A DNA stretch of 64,000 nucleotides from Henricia sp. BOLD:AAB3569. Its lineage: Eukaryota; Echinodermata; Asteroidea; Spinulosida; Echinasteridae. A model generated the notes under the pieces. That model was not told where the DNA came from. It saw nothing but the letters and a program-made list of their open reading frames with translations, and did not search any database. The stretch is taken from the NCBI GenBank assembly GCA_037783545.1, contig JBBELK010000366.1:248001-312000 (forward strand). Direction: 5' to 3'. Below, one piece after another: positions 11,399 to 25,300 of the stretch; the stretch's first letter is position 1, and each line of letters starts with the position of its first letter. A program made the translations under genes and the position numbers.

Positions 11399-12292
11399 AC
11401 CAGATCACTTTTTTTTACCCATAACTCCCTGGGACTTACCTTATGGGTCATGAGATTTTTATATCGTAATATCCGTTATATTTTTCTGATTACGAAACTG
11501 AAACTCCCGCGCTTCTAGGCCGCATATTTCCGAGGATATCGTCGAAAATCCACCGATTATTTGTAAACTAATTTTCCAGTATCAACGGCCCGGTTTCGTC
11601 CATAATGCGATTTCGATTTACATGACTAGCGCCCTCAATCATCTGAATAAGAATTTATCTTATTGATAAAAATAACGTACACATTTTCAGTTCAGTTTAT
11701 CACTTTTATTGAAATAAATAATTTATTTTGTCTATAAACTTTTTTATAAATGTAAGATTTATCATTTTTTTTGTGGGTGAGAAAATTTCAACATTTTTAA
11801 GCACGTACGCTAACGCAACAACCATGACAACGTCGCGCAGTCGTGGGCGCCATGTTTGATATCCGCGTGCGTGTGTTATCTACATAAACGCGTACATATA
11901 CCGGGGTAATTACTTTTTCTTCATTTTGTGTTGCTAAGCTGATCAAGAAAAATACTTTTAAGCACAAGTACAATTTATACGTTACACATTTTGTTAAATA
12001 AATTATTTAATGTAAACAAATTAAATATCAAGACTAAAAGTACTACGAAGGTGATCATACATATGCATGATCAAGACTTCAGCCTGATACTGAGCGTATT
12101 CAGACTGTAGAGGGCGGGCTTCATGCAAAGTTTATCCGCTGAAAGCCGACTCGATAGTTTTGTTCAATTTTTTACTGGAAATCGCAAATGTTTTCGGGTT
12201 TTTTGGACATGGGAGGTGTGTATGGGAGTTACTTGATAATATTGGTAAGTTACATCGAAAACTATTTTCCAGAAACCCTGGTCACGCTCCTT
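11399..12292. mobile_element. MITE with AAGGAGYGTG termini, copy 2
   Basis: The left end AAGGAGTGTGACCAGATCAC and the right end CTGGTCACGCTCCTT are inverted copies and are flanked by TA on both sides. At 894 bp it is about twice the length of copy 1 (1897-2338). The two share 'gatatcgtcgaaaatccacc'-like sequence inside the left end. No transposase frame is present. Confidence 0.82.
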
Positions 12293-12639
12293 TAAACAAT
12301 TGTGTGCTATTGACTGATGTATGAAACCCATATCTTGTGGTGTCCAATGGTAAAAATGTAGCATCGGGATACATTATTGTGAGTGCCAGGAAACAACTAC
12401 AACTAAATACAAATAGAACATGCTGTAGTTTGAGGGAAATCAGTGGTCAATCTATTGGTGTGGACTTGCAGTTCTGTGTACTGTGTGTGTGTGTTCAGAA
12501 TTTAACGTGGAAAAAAAATGGCGTCCATGTGTGACATCGGTAAGAATAATAACATTATTGGAGTGTGGCAGATGTCCAAGTCCAACCAATAAAATAATAT
12601 AAATGTACATTAGTAAATTACTTGCACTTATCATTCACT
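12293..12639. other. intergenic stretch
   Basis: No gene or element boundary can be supported. Confidence 0.35.
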
Positions 12640-12945
12640 TCATTCAAGAATATTGGTCACTCAAAACATTTCTTCTTCTCGATGGGATTCAGTATAAAAG
12701 GTAGTACTGATACTACGGGACACGGTATCCATGTACATGTAGCATCAGTAGGAAGTTGGCATAATATAAATGTCCTAAATAAATATAAATTCTCGTAAAC
12801 CTAATGTAATTAATTGTAATCTTGATATATTCAAGAATATTGACAATTTAAAACATTTCTTACTCATAATGACCTTTTAAAGAGGCTCAGTGCATCACTG
12901 GTCTTCCCAGCACTACAGGACATGGTGTCCATGTAGCAATTTTAT
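12640..12945 (+). repeat. diverged tandem duplication, about 190-bp spacing
   Basis: 'attcaagaatattg' followed by 'aaaacatttctt' and then 'acggtatccatgtacatgta' at 12,642-12,740 is echoed at 12,830-12,940 by 'attcaagaatattgacaatt', 'aaaacatttcttactcataa' and 'catggtgtccatgtagcaa'. The copies are clearly related but heavily mutated. Confidence 0.65.
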
Positions 12946-14844
12946 TTTGTCATTTTCTTTTACATTTTATTTCATGCATTTGCGTGTTGTTTTGCAATGT
13001 TTGAAACTCACTATTAACACTATTAACCATGTTCATGTACAAGTGTAGCAAATGTTATGTTCGTTGGAAATTATTGCAAATAGTGCTCATTTAAAATTAT
13101 CAACTTGAAAATTGGCAATAAAAAGTTTGAGGTCGGCAATTTGGCCTAAAATAATTCCAGGTACATGTAGGTCGGGTTACCATAAACACACCATTTATTT
13201 TGTTTGGCCTAATTCTTGGTGGCAATATTTTAAATTTTGTTTCTTCCAAATTTCAAAACAAAAAAAGGTCTTCCATGTGAGATCCACACATTTTTCTACA
13301 AGGGCACACTCTAGTGAACTACCCGGTACCCGGTAAACTAGCCACTCTGACTACCATCATGACCATTTACATCGCTTATAATGTTGTACTCTTGACTGCA
13401 GTGGTGTACTGCGTGTTTGTAGCATATCATGTGATTGATTCTCAACCAATAAAAATTAACAATCTATCACCGTGATATAACAATGTATTGTGTACTGTAC
13501 AATATTCACACACTCCAGCTCTGTGGCTACAATGTATGTATGTTAATTGATGAGTCAGTTGGCAAAGGGCCACAGTACACATGTACACATGTACCTGTAC
13601 ATACATTGTAGCTCTTGATCCTCTTCAGTCAGTCCACAGCGCACTGAAAAGTCCTTACTTTTATTTGCACTTTATGCATGACCATTTCGTGCGTGATCTC
13701 TCTTTGAATATTTAATGAGCCAGGAAGACCTGTGGAAATCGGTCTAGTACCGGTAATATTTGTTTTGTTCATCAACATTAAAAAATTTCCTTAAAGAGGA
13801 AGAATCCCCCTTGACGAAAATCCAGCATTTAGGCTTTTTTCGATAGTCCAAACATCCCTCTTGCCGATGTGGATTTTTATTATTTTTTAATTGTTGGTTT
13901 TAAGTGGATAAATTGCAAGCAAAAGTGCGCTTTTCGAAAATGAGATTTTCGCGATTTCTGAAACGCTCATTAGGTATTCATGATATGCGCGTGACGCAAT
14001 CCTGAGAAAGAGAAGTCAACACGATTGTTGGCTCCATACGTTTACACGCAAACAACTTGGAAAACCGTCTCTGTTAGATGGTGTTTTTTTAAGAATTTTG
14101 TTGGTCCAAAAAGCCAGAGATATGCCCAGTAGTAGCTGCGTGGTTGTACAGTGTATGTTTTACCAGACACTATGAAAAAAAAAAAGAGCAGAAAGATTTT
14201 CTTTTCTATTACCAAGAGAGAGAAGAATGAGTCGCTCATTCTAACTTGTACCGGCCGATGTTCAAACACGTGGGTACTACGGCCTACACAGACCGCTGTG
14301 AAATGAATGCCGTTCGTTCCGTAACAAAACCACCCGTCGCAATGCACCAGTATTTACTTCAAAAGAGCTTCATTGTAAGCCACAATTTCACCGTTTTTTC
14401 ACAAAACGGGTAATAGTAGATTGTTGTCTACAACAAACAGGTAATAGTAGAAGTGTTTTTCACGTTTGTATTTTGAATTACAAGGACAAAACAGGCATGA
14501 TAAACATTCACTTCGTGTATTTTCCATTCAATACTGCACAGGCCGTTTTGTATGTTTCTCAGGATGACGTCAAAACCCTGTCGATAAACAAACCAAGTGA
14601 CCTCGAGCGTTTCAGAATTTCGGGTAGAGAGGGTCGGAACTGCTTTGCGTTTTAAGCTAAAGCCTGTCGATTTTTTGTGAAAAACAAGTTGTGATGGTGT
14701 TGTAGACACATACGGTACACCTCCATGATAAACAGAAAAACTTTAAAAATGTGGACGGGGGATTGTATCTGTTTAATAGATGTACATTGTACGTGTAGTG
14801 GATGATTCAGTGACAAATTTCCTATCTTCTGATGTTGGCCACTA
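12946..14844. other. intergenic stretch, no gene recognised
   Basis: A short inverted repeat around 13,521-13,613 ('ggctacaatgtatgta' and 'tacatacattgtagc') and TACATGTA runs are present. 'aaaatccagca' with 'catccctcttgcc' near 13,820-13,865 recurs in BTBD7 intron 3 near 30,078-30,133, so part of it is a dispersed repeat. Several frames of 60-100 codons are open but none is recognisable. Confidence 0.4.
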
Positions 14845-15756
14845 CTGCTGGGCGAATAGCTCGATTAATCGCGAGTAGTAAACGGTACTCATACTCGTGA
14901 CTATCATTTTTAAACTACTCGATTAATCGCGGCGCCGCGAGTACATTGTACCATTACATACTCGCGATTCGTATGCAATATTGTTACATTGTAACAGGCC
15001 TGTTTCCCAGCACACTTAAACGGTAAAAGGCGACCTGTGTGCAAGTGACTTATTTGTTGTGTATGCCGACTATTTCAATTCATTGTGTCCTTTGTGCTAG
15101 CCGAAAGTCCGACAAGCATGTTTTGAACCACAACGATCGAGTAACGACTGCAGATCTCTGCGTGTCATCTGCCGCGTATGCCATAAGGTTCAATGTACTG
15201 TTTTATTGTGCTACATGTAATCGCGAATTTACGAGTACAATGTACTCGTAATTTCGCGATTACTCGCGATTAATACATGCTACTTGTACAGTATACATGT
15301 ACATGTACATAATACAGTATGTGACATAAGTAGCTACGTACATGCACGGGTTGAAGGAGAATTATGGCAAACAATTATGCCGTCTAATCGCGGAGCAAGA
15401 CCGTTATATGTTCATAACTCAAAGGTAATCGAGGTAGTTTTTTGAAAGAGAAATACACACATACATGTACATGTATACGAAATATAAATTCTTGCTGAAG
15501 TTCACCATCTACATGTATGCATTGTTTGAAACAGAATCGCGGCGGCACAGATTAGGCAAAAATTTCTGGTGTAAATTTGGTTACTTATACACACAAACGT
15601 ACATTTTGTTTTTGCATCCCTTTTGATACATGTACTTTGCCAATATGTACGTACATGTACTCGCGATTAATCGATTACTCGCGACTAATTGCTGCAACAA
15701 AATTATGATTCCTTAACTATGTATGAATGGCAGTTTTTTTTTCCTGCCCAGCTCTG
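14845..15756. mobile_element. element with 'CGATTAATCGCGAG' inverted termini
   Basis: The left end 'ctgctgggcgaatagctcga' followed by 'ttaatcgcgagta' is mirrored at the right by 'tactcgcgattaatcgatta' and then 'cctgcccagctctg'. The right terminus read outward (CAGAGCTGGGC) is hAT-like, but I could not find a matching 8-bp duplication, so the exact boundaries are soft. The interior repeats short combinations of 'actcgcgatt' and TACATGTA and has no transposase. Confidence 0.6.
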
Positions 15757-15769
15757 CATTGTGTTAACT

Positions 15770-16152
15770 AAACCTACTTGCCATATTTGCTTAATCTACT
15801 TACCTTAACTCGTTTTGCTGCTTTGTTTGTTGAACTCACACACAGCTCAACTTGGTTGCTTTATTTCATTTTAATGCTGACCATTACTGCGCTTCTGATT
15901 TATTTATATTGATTTGCTGGCTTGGTTTTATTTTCTTATAATAAAAGTCTGGCTCATATTACATTTATTTGCACTATTAATTAATTTGGTTAACTTTATA
16001 ACTTGATGTTTATTTCTGAGGAAGCTCACACTCGATAAGCTTTGCTTTTTGTGAGCTCCCCCCATACTACATGTACCTCATTATACTACAGTGTATTAGT
16101 AAAATTGTAATTCATTTTGAGTATGGAAATAAAGTGAACTGAACTGAACTGA
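15770..16152 (+). mobile_element. 3' end of a non-LTR retrotransposon (LINE)
   Basis: The segment ends in 'tatggaaataaag' followed by a short tandem tail of 'tgaac' (about 16,133-16,152). This is the arrangement of CR1/L2-like LINE 3' ends in invertebrates, upstream of which one sees the same kind of 'gaggaagctcacactcgata ... ttgtgagctcccccc' hairpin as here (16,019-16,061). No reverse transcriptase remains, so it is a 5'-truncated insertion or a SINE sharing that tail. Confidence 0.65.
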
Positions 16153-16339
16153 GTAGCAAAATCCATGATCGCTCAACGGTATTGGCCACACTCCGATCTT
16201 GCACTATACATGTGTACATGTTGAGCTTTAAAAACCAACTTAATTTTCTAGTCCAAAGTTATTTATTTCACATTGATACAGTATATCGAACTAATTCGGT
16301 CGGTTTGCAATAAAATACAACTTTACAACCTTGGATAAA

Positions 16340-16960
16340 TTATGTACATGTACCGTACATTGTACACATGTACATACATGTACATTTTACAGTACTGTAC
16401 ATGTACCTTTGTGGGAGAAATTGTCAACTGACATGACTGAGGCTGCTTTTCTGTTTTTATAAAAGTCTGCAGACAATTTGTTTTTACCATTCATTCACCA
16501 CAAAATCATGCATGGATTTTTCAGGTTTTCTGAAGTATTTTACTGCATCTACGGTACATACAGTGACAGGGTATATGTGGCTGAAATTTCTCCAAGGCAG
16601 TTTATCATCATTTACATGTACATGTACATGTATGTAATGCTGTTCCTGTTTTGTAAATTGTTTTCCAATCATATAATTTACATACAATGTACATGATGTA
16701 CATGTACATGTATCTATACCGTAAATGGTGCATACAGGTACTACATGTACCGGTACATGTACATGTACCGGTACAGTACATGTAAATTCAATTTTCCCCC
16801 TCAATTTGGCTGAATGTCTTACAGTTGTCTGTTCTTTGCATTGGAAAATTTTGAGTAATTTGCGTAGTTGCAGTTCATTAAAAATACAATTTGGTAGTAT
16901 ACATGTACATGTACATGTACTGTACCGGTATGTACATGTACATGTACAGTACTTTGTACA
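16340..16960. repeat. dense TACATGTA / ACCGGTA microsatellite cluster
   Basis: Runs of 'acatgtacatgtaca', often joined to 'taccggtac', occur around 16,343-16,405, 16,612-16,632, 16,693-16,713, 16,742-16,785 and 16,899-16,952. The motif is self-complementary. It generates HVHVHV and CTCTCT peptides in every frame, which should not be read as protein. Confidence 0.9.
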
Positions 16961-16992
16961 AAAAAATGTGCTACAGTATACCAGTACATGTG

Positions 16993-17179
16993 CAGGGGCG
17001 GATCCAGGAATTTTTCCAAGAGGGGGTTTTGCCACCAGGGAGGGGTTTTGCCCATCAGATTTTTATGTCAGCTCGTTTCGGACAGGCGGACACGCAAAAA
17101 ATGCATTACATTATATTTTTTGGTGTCTGAGCAGGGGGTGGTTTTGACCCCCAAAACCCCCCCTCTGGATCCGCGCCTG
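16993..17179. mobile_element. 187-bp hAT-like MITE
   Basis: The left end CAGGGGCGGATCCAG and the right end CTGGATCCGCGCCTG are inverted copies of the well-known CAGGGGCGGATCC type. ATGTGCAG occurs at both edges (16,988-16,995 and 17,180-17,187). On the left it overlaps the first three bases of the element, as if three bases had been lost after insertion. No coding content. Confidence 0.8.
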
Positions 17180-17187
17180 ATGTGCAG

Positions 17188-18083
17188 TACTTTTTATGAG
17201 GTTGCTTTTTATTCAGTTTCACAAAATACATGTACACGTGTACACATGTAGTAGTGAGCAAGAATAAGGCCACAGTGTCTAAACCACTGTAGTGGTGCAT
17301 ACGGTACGTATATTAATAATCCAGCTCATTGCTGCATTTGCCTCTGTTGCCAATGAATAATCAATTGTTGTCATTATCTCGTTTCTTAGGTTTCATCTCA
17401 CAGGAAGAGGGGGTGACATGTCTCATGCAGGAAGAAGTGCATTTATGACCATCTCAAGGATGACTCAGCCTTGTCAGTAGACCCTAGGCCTTTGGTCTTC
17501 ACTTAATTAGATGCAGTACATGTACATGACACAGGGTGATTAAGCTGTGATCTGCTTACTGCACGTTTCTCCAAACGTGTACTACATGTGCATGTACATA
17601 TGTTGATGCTGGGTGCTCCCTGCAATGGTGCTCCATTATTGCCTCGGATCAGTGATGCTCTTACATGTATGAGTGCTCATGTGAGTGTAATGTTGTTTAA
17701 CTAAGACTTATGAGATGTAGCAGCTACAGATACTGGCTTTACGATTGCGAATTTAATTCTACAATGTACACGTACAGTGTATGCTTGGTGTGGTTACACA
17801 AACGAAATGTATAGGATCATCCTTCAGACAATGCTACAAGTTTAACGAACTTCATGTGGACAGTAAAACATTGAGGTTTCTGTTTGGAATGTCCATGTTC
17901 GTATGAACATATGTACATGTAAGTGCTTACATATGGTACATCATGTACCGGTACATTGTACATGGATGTATATTTTTGACAACATGCATTGATGTACCGG
18001 GTACAGTACTTTCTTGCAATCTTTAAATGTTTTAAGACTTTCTTTTGAAAGTGACCTTGTCAATTTGATAGACAATCTCTATG
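17188..18083. other. region upstream of BTBD7
   Basis: No TATA box, initiator or 5' non-coding exon can be identified with confidence. TACATGTA runs occur at 17,515-17,530, 17,580-17,600, 17,910-17,965 and about 18,000. The true transcription start may lie well upstream in a separate non-coding exon. Confidence 0.4.
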
Positions 18084-19332
18084 ATGGGTAGTAACCCATC
18101 CTCCTTGGACCCGCATAATGGGGACCGAGGAGGGAGAACCAGGGGCAGTGGACACTCACAACGTGGCAGCGTGTCTGACCCTGCCCCCTCCCCACATCAG
18201 TCTCAACAAACTCAACTGCATCACCAGCAACATCAGTGTCGTTGCGAAGATGAGATTTCAGAACCTCCCTCTCATGACTTGGCAACAGCAACAGTAGCCA
18301 AACCTGAAAAGGAAAAAAAGAAAAAGACAAGCCTGGCTTCTTTGAAGAAGCGCATCATCCGGAAGAAGAGAACAGGAAAGTCTCTAGACCATGCCCGAGC
18401 GATGCGAGAGATGGCATCCCTGTGGAATCCCCTGGACGTGTACTCACTTGTTGAGGAATACGATGCTCTTGCAGCCCTAAAGGAACTGACGATCCAAACG
18501 GATCTGGCACGTCCTATTGCTACCACCTTGAAGGATGACCTGTTGGATCTCTATGACTCCAAATTCTGTTCTGACATTGATTTTGTGTTCTGTGACACAA
18601 TGTTTCCAGTGCACAGAGCCATCCTTTCCTTCAGGTGTCCCTTCTTCAAGAAACTGATGTTGCAGTATCCCCAGTACGGGGCCAAAGTTCCCATCAAACT
18701 CAGATTAGGTGGTGTTGGTGTCGATACCTTCTCAGCCCTGCTGCGCTACCTGTACTCCGGTGATTTCATAGCACAGGACTCCCGATTAGACAGCTTGGAT
18801 ACATTAATACATTTGGGAGAAAAGTTTGGCACACCAAATCCTCTTGAACATGATTTCAGGCACTTATTGGAAACTGGACAGTTCTCAGACGCTGTGCTAG
18901 TTTTCTCGTCCGACTTGGAAACAGAAAAATCTGAACTCGGTCCTGTAGCAGCTTCGGAACAGCCTATGCCTCACAGAACCAGCACACTGCGTTGCCACAA
19001 AGCAATCCTAGTAGCACGCTCGCCCTTCTTCCGTAATCTTATACAAAAGCGGCAGAGATCTGGGGAGGATTTGACCGAGAGAACATTAAACACACCCACC
19101 AAAATTGTGCTGGATGACAACATTATACCAAAGAAGTATGCGCAGGTTTTGCTGTACACTATTTATCAGGATATACTGGATTTATCACTGGTTTTGCCTG
19201 ACAGCCCCAGTGTGGGTAGCTTGGGAGAAGCTCAAGCCATGGCTGCTGGGAAGGCACCCATGAGCAGAGTGGAGATGGCCATGGAACTCTATCAGATTGC
19301 AAGATTCCTTGATGTGGGCTGTATGGCTCAAG
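18084..19332 (+). CDS. BTBD7: BTBD7 exon 1 (both BTB domains)
   Basis: Encodes residues 1-416 plus one base. It holds the lysine-rich segment [17 protein letters not shown], the first BTB core (SDIDFVF and [18 protein letters not shown]) and the second (SDAVLVF and [18 protein letters not shown]). The donor is CAAG|GTAAAT. The frame reads on into the intron for about 40 codons, ending in a TACATGTA artefact, so the exon end is set by the donor and by homology. Confidence 0.92.
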
Positions 19333-22300
19333 GTAAATTTTTACACGTACAGTACATGTACATGTACATGTCTAAACATGGTGCTTACATAGGGTGGATT
19401 CACATTGCCTTTTCGCGCATAAATGCGGCGCGCGTCGCTTTAAGATAAACAATGGTGTAGTAGGAATTTTGAGTGAAACGACGCACTGAAAATCACAGAA
19501 TTACATGTGTACAAGTACATGTACATGTACAAAGGCACTTTCTGCCCAATGTTATTGTGTGGTTTGACTCCAAATTTCCTCCACATCGCTTTATCTCAAA
19601 GCGATGCGCATCAAATTTACGCACGAAAACGTTCAGTTTGAATCCACCCATGTATACGTAGGCACACTACTGTATGCTCACAATAGGTGTGTTCGATTAC
19701 ATGCATTGTAGCTTTCTTGAGTCAGCTCGGGATCAGTCAGGGAGACCATGGGAACAAGGTGAAACATGTGTACATGTACATGTATACCCAAGTAAGCTAC
19801 ATGTAATGTGCATACCAAATGCCACCAATAGACCGTGTAAGTCTCGTGGCGAGTCACACTTCCGGGGACCAGTCAGGGAATGGCAATGGGGTTTTAACGT
19901 TGTGACGATCTTCTTTGAATGCATAGTTCCGACCTGTCAATCAAGCCGAACCCGCCGACCAATCACAACAGAGCTAGCAGACGGCGCCCACATAGGTCAA
20001 AGTGATGCAATCATCACACAATCGATCACGCGATTTTCTGCACATACAGTCTGTATGTTGTATGCGCCAGTGACCGGGTGAATTTTGGTTTCAATGTCGG
20101 GCGATTCGCTGTTCAAAGGTAGGAAAGCGCATTTTTATGAATATCATCCCTGCATTACTAGCCCTTCGCTCAGTGTGTGCTACGGTAACTGTCGACCCTA
20201 AAACATAAATATACCTTTGAGTTTTCTCCAATGAATCTGTGCTTTCCATGCCGAGTCCCGTTGCTTTTTACGTTGTGTGTCGCCATTTTTTGCGATGGCT
20301 TGTGAGCACATAGCAACAATATCTAAGGGGCGGGGTTAACTGGGCAATCTCAGAACTATGCATTACAATGTACATGTAGCCCAGATGCAATAAATGGAAA
20401 AGGCACCTTAAAATCTATCAATTCAATAAATAAAATGAAGAAAATTTCCGAGTTTGTCACAAACAAATAAAAATATTTGACCTCTTGTTTCCGGTTTGCA
20501 AGTACCTTTACGAATGGCAGGCCTATGACTTGGTGCATCTTAGAATATTAGCGTTGCTAAATCAAATATCCGATTTGAACGTCAACTTGAACGTTCACTT
20601 CTGTTGAGAGTACATGTACCGGTACATGTAGATAAAACCACCAAAGGTCCCAAACAAATAAAGTATGTACACGTACATGTACATGGACGGAAATCGCAAA
20701 GACCGTCTGAAGCCGAATCAAGAATATAATGTATAACGCAACGTACATGTATTCGCGCCAAGTACACGGCGCCAAAATATTTGCGCCACTTGCGGACTAC
20801 CAGCGACGCACTATCATGGCTGTGTGGTTTTTCTGTAGCGTGTAGGGTTACATGTAGCTCAGAGATGGAAATATAAGGTCAGATTAAAAATTTGAACTTT
20901 TTGCTCAATTAACCTTTCGCACAGGTAATAAATAGGATTTTAAGATCTTTTACGGTGGACACCGAATCGGTAGGTGAAACTGCTAATTTTCAAATGGTGT
21001 GAAAATGGTACCGAAAAAACAGTCGCTGCCTGTCTTAAAACTTATATATACGAGGTCCCCGGAAGTTGACGAGTCTCGCGAAGTCCCGCCCGCTCTCGAG
21101 GTCAACTTACATGTACATGTACATGTACATGATCTATTAGCCATCTCATGTTCAGAGTATTCTTCTTGGCAAAGAAGCACAATTTGAGCTTTCTGAATCA
21201 CCCATGGGTTTTTACTTTTTTTCGTGGGGCTTTCAAATGGGGAAAAAACGAGCTAAATGTGGCGTAATAAAGTGTTTTTTGCATGGTGTTCAGCAGGGTT
21301 GTAGTCGAGTCCATCACAAGTCCAGAGCCGGTAAAATCACAAGTCCATGACAAGTCTGTCACAAGTCCAGTAACAAGAAGCAAAGAATGAACACGCACAA
21401 AAGAATGCCTTTGTTGGAGTTCATTTGAATAGCTTGTGAGTTGAATTAAGACTCCGGGACTTGTGGTGGACGTACATGTATAAAGGCTTATGAGGACTTG
21501 TGATGGACTTGTGGTGGACTCGTGATGGACTCGACTACAACCCTGATGTTCAGTTAAAGAGTGACTACAAGAAGCCCATGTACACTGTATTGTAAGGATG
21601 ATGCCATCTGATACATAATTGATGATGATGATGCAATCGTCAAACTAGTACAGTGTAATAAAAGTACCGGATTAATATTGATGCTGTGTAAAAAAATGAA
21701 CAATAAATGATTACATGTGTATGTCCAAATTGTTCTCAGCTTGTGAAGACACCCTAGCTAATGCCATCTGTGCTGAGAACTTGGTGTCTATACTCAACTG
21801 GAGTTCAGAGCCTCATGGTTCTCCGTGGGTCCATCGGCAAGCCATGCACTTCCTACGTGAGGAATTCTCAAACATCGCCGCTTCACCGGTGTTACTGGAC
21901 CTCAGCAAGGTCCTGTTAAAGAAGGCCATCAAGTCAGACTTTCTACAGGTATAAATTTGCGTACCTCATGTGCACAGGTCTTTGTTTTCATATCGTGGTT
22001 GGCCTTTCACTTCCCAGGGAAAGTGTATTTACGGTGTATGTACATTTTAAGGTTTTGTGAATAAAAACTGCATGTCGGTCTTTCCATGGCAAAGGTGTAC
22101 AAATAACAATTGAACATTGAATAAAGATGCCTTTATCATGTACATACATACATGTAACTAGCCTTGGCCCAAGACTAATCTAGTCGATAATGGTTTGTGT
22201 ACGCATTGGCCATTCCCAGTAGTGCGCCCTCTTGCAGCACTAACAGACCAGCCCTTTGCGCGACTATAATAGTCTTGGGGAAACTCTCCCGGAAGGTTTA

Positions 22301-25300
22301 ACTTTTTATTTGTTTTTGCCTAGGCTTTCCTAGGGAACCAATCAGCGAGTGACCCAAATACAGCAGCGCGTCGGAATGCAGCGCACGACCCAAATACAGC
22401 GCGTCGGATGCAGCGAGTGACTAAAATACACTGCGTGCACGGCTTCAAATATAAGGCGGCTTACAAGAAACATCGAACATGAGCGTTTTATCGTTGCTAA
22501 TATTTTCGGTGGCATAAATTTCCTGGCAAATGTTTGCGAATATATTTACAAACATGTTTGCAAAGGCGTATGACATCGCAAAATACATTTGTTTATGAAG
22601 ATAATTGCGACATTGCAAATATTTGCAAAGATATCTGTGGTATGCCATGTCCCTTGTGTGCCATCATAAAACCCTCTGCAGCTATTTACATAAAACGGTA
22701 CCGCCCTCAATGCTGAACTTCCGGGAGAGTTTCCCAAGACTATTCTAGTCGCGCAAAGGGCTGGTCTGTTAGTGCTGCAAGAGGGCGCACTACTGGGAAT
22801 GGCACAAACCAATATCGACTAGAATAGTCTTGGGCCAAGACTACATACATGTAGTACATGTACATAACATACATTTGTACATGTGGGCATTTTCACGAAG
22901 AGTGTGACACAGATGCCAAAATTTTAAATTGCCATTTGGGTCAAATCCACCCCTTAAAAGGCTGAATAATATTTGATCCTCCAATAAAATTTGATCCCCT
23001 TCCACCAACACCCCCTCCTCCTTCAATTCCCCCGCCCATCGTCGTCCTTGTCCCCTTCACCCGGTTCCTTAATCCCCTCCCCCTTAACCCCCTTCCCTAT
23101 CCCTTAACCCCCTCCCTCATCCAGTCCATCCCTTCCCTCATCCAGTCCATCCCTTCCCTCATCCAGTCCATCCCTTCCCTCATCCAGTCCATCCCTTCCC
23201 TCATCCAGTCCATCCCTTCCCCCATCCAGTCCATCCCTTCCCTCATCCAGTCCATCCCTTCCCTCATCCAGTCCATCCCTTCCCTCATCCAGTCCATCCC
23301 TTCCCTCATCCAGTCCATCCCTTTCCCCATCCAGTCCATCCCTTCCCCCATCCAGTCCATCCCTTCCCCCATCCAATCCATCCCTTCCCCCATCCAGTCC
23401 ATCCCTTCCCTCATCCAGTCCATCCCTTCCCTCATCCAGTCCATCCCTTCCCTCATCCAGTCCATCCCTTCCCTCATCCAGTCCATCCCTTCCCTCATCC
23501 AGTCCATCCCTTCCCTCATCCTGTCCATCCCTTCCCTCATCCAGTCCATCCCTTCCCCCATCCAGTCCATCCCTTCCCCCATCCAGTCCATCCCTTCCCT
23601 CATCCAGTCCATCCCTTCCCTCATCCAGTCCATCCCTTCCCTCATCCAGTCCATCCCTTCCCTCATCCAGTCCATCCCTTCCCTCATCCAGTCCATCCCT
23701 TCCCTCATCCAGTCCATCCCTTCCCCCATCCAGTCCATCCCTTCCCCCATCCAGTCCATCCCTTCCCCCATCCAGTCCATCCCTTCCCTCATCCAGTCCA
23801 TCCCTTCCCTCTTCCAGTCCATCCCTTCCCTCATCCAGTCCATCCCTTCCCTCATCCAGTCCATCCCTTCCCTCATCCAGTCCATCCCTTCCCTCATCCA
23901 GTCCATCCCTTCCCTCATCCAGTCCATCCCTTCCCTCATCCAGTCCATCCCTTCCCTCATCCAGTCCATCCCTTCCGCCATCCAGTCCATCCCTTCCCAC
24001 ATCCAGTCCATCCCTTCCCCCATCCAGTCCATCCCTTCCCTCATCCAGTCCATCCCTTCCCTCATCCAGTCCATCCCTTCCCCCATCCAGTCCATCCCTT
24101 CCCCCATCCAGTCCATCCCTTCCCCCATCCAGTCCATCCCTTCCCCCATCCAGTCCATCCCTTCCCTCATCCAGTCCATCCCTTCCCTCATCCAGTCCAT
24201 CCCTTCCCTCATCCAGTCCATCCCTTCCCTCATCCAGTCCATCCCTTCCCTCATCCAGTCCATCCCTTCCCTTATCCAGTCCATCCCTTCCCTCATCCAG
24301 TCCATCCCTTCCCTCATCCAGTCCATCCCTTCCCCCATCCAGTCCATCCCTTCCCTCATCCAGTCCATCCCTTCCCCCATCCAGTCCATCCCTTCCCTCA
24401 TCCAGTCCATCCCTTCCCTCTTCCAGTCCATCCCTTCCCTCTTCCAGTCCATCCCTTCCCTCATCCAGTCCATCCCTTCCCTCATCCAGTCCATCCCTTC
24501 CCTCATCCAGTCCATCCCTTCCCTCATCCAGTCCATCCCTTCCCTCATCCAGTCCATCCCTTCCCTCATCCAGTCCATCCCTCCCCCATCCAGTCCATCC
24601 CTTCCCCCATCCAGTCCATCCCTTCCCTCATCCAGTCCATCCCTTCCCTCATCCAGTCCATCCCTTCCCTCATCCAGTCCATCCCTTCCCTCATCCAGTC
24701 CATCCCTTCCCTCATCCAGTCCATCCCTTCCCTCATCCAGTCCATCCCTTCCCCCATCCAGTCCATCCCTTCCCCCATCCAGTCCATCCCTTCCCCCATC
24801 CAGTCCATCCCTTCCCTCATCCAGTCCATCCCTTCCCTCTTCCAGTCCATCCCTTCCCTCATCCAGTCCATCCCTTCCCTCATCCAGTCCATCCCTTCCC
24901 TCATCCAGTCCATCCCTTCCCTCATCCAGTCCATCCCTTCCCTCATCCAGTCCATCCCTTCCCTCATCCAGTCCATCCCTTCCCTCATCCAGTCCATCCC
25001 TTCCGCCATCCAGTCCATCCCTTCCCACATCCAGTCCATCCCTTCCCCCATCCAGTCCATCCCTTCCCTCATCCAGTCCATCCCTTCCCTCATCCAGTCC
25101 ATCCCTTCCCCCATCCAGTCCATCCCTTCCCCCATCCAGTCCATCCCTTCCCCCATCCAGTCCATCCCTTCCCCCATCCAGTCCATCCCTTCCCTCATCC
25201 AGTCCATCCCTTCCCTCATCCAGTCCATCCCTTCCCTCATCCAGTCCATCCCTTCCCTCATCCAGTCCATCCCTTCCCTCATCCAGTCCATCCCTTCCCT

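Larger units (their letters stand above)
19333..21739 (+). other. BTBD7 intron 1
   Basis: Phase-1 intron with donor GTAAAT and acceptor TTGTTCTCAG. It contains TACATGTA runs and two mobile elements (19,391-19,649 and 21,294-21,545). No nested gene is seen. A 'gaccaatcaca' CCAAT-like motif lies near 19,958, but nothing else supports an internal promoter. Confidence 0.85.

Noticed and set aside
16484..17035. 183-codon minus-strand frame rich in HVHV and TCTCT
   Set aside because: It is a translation of TACATGTA runs plus a MITE end.
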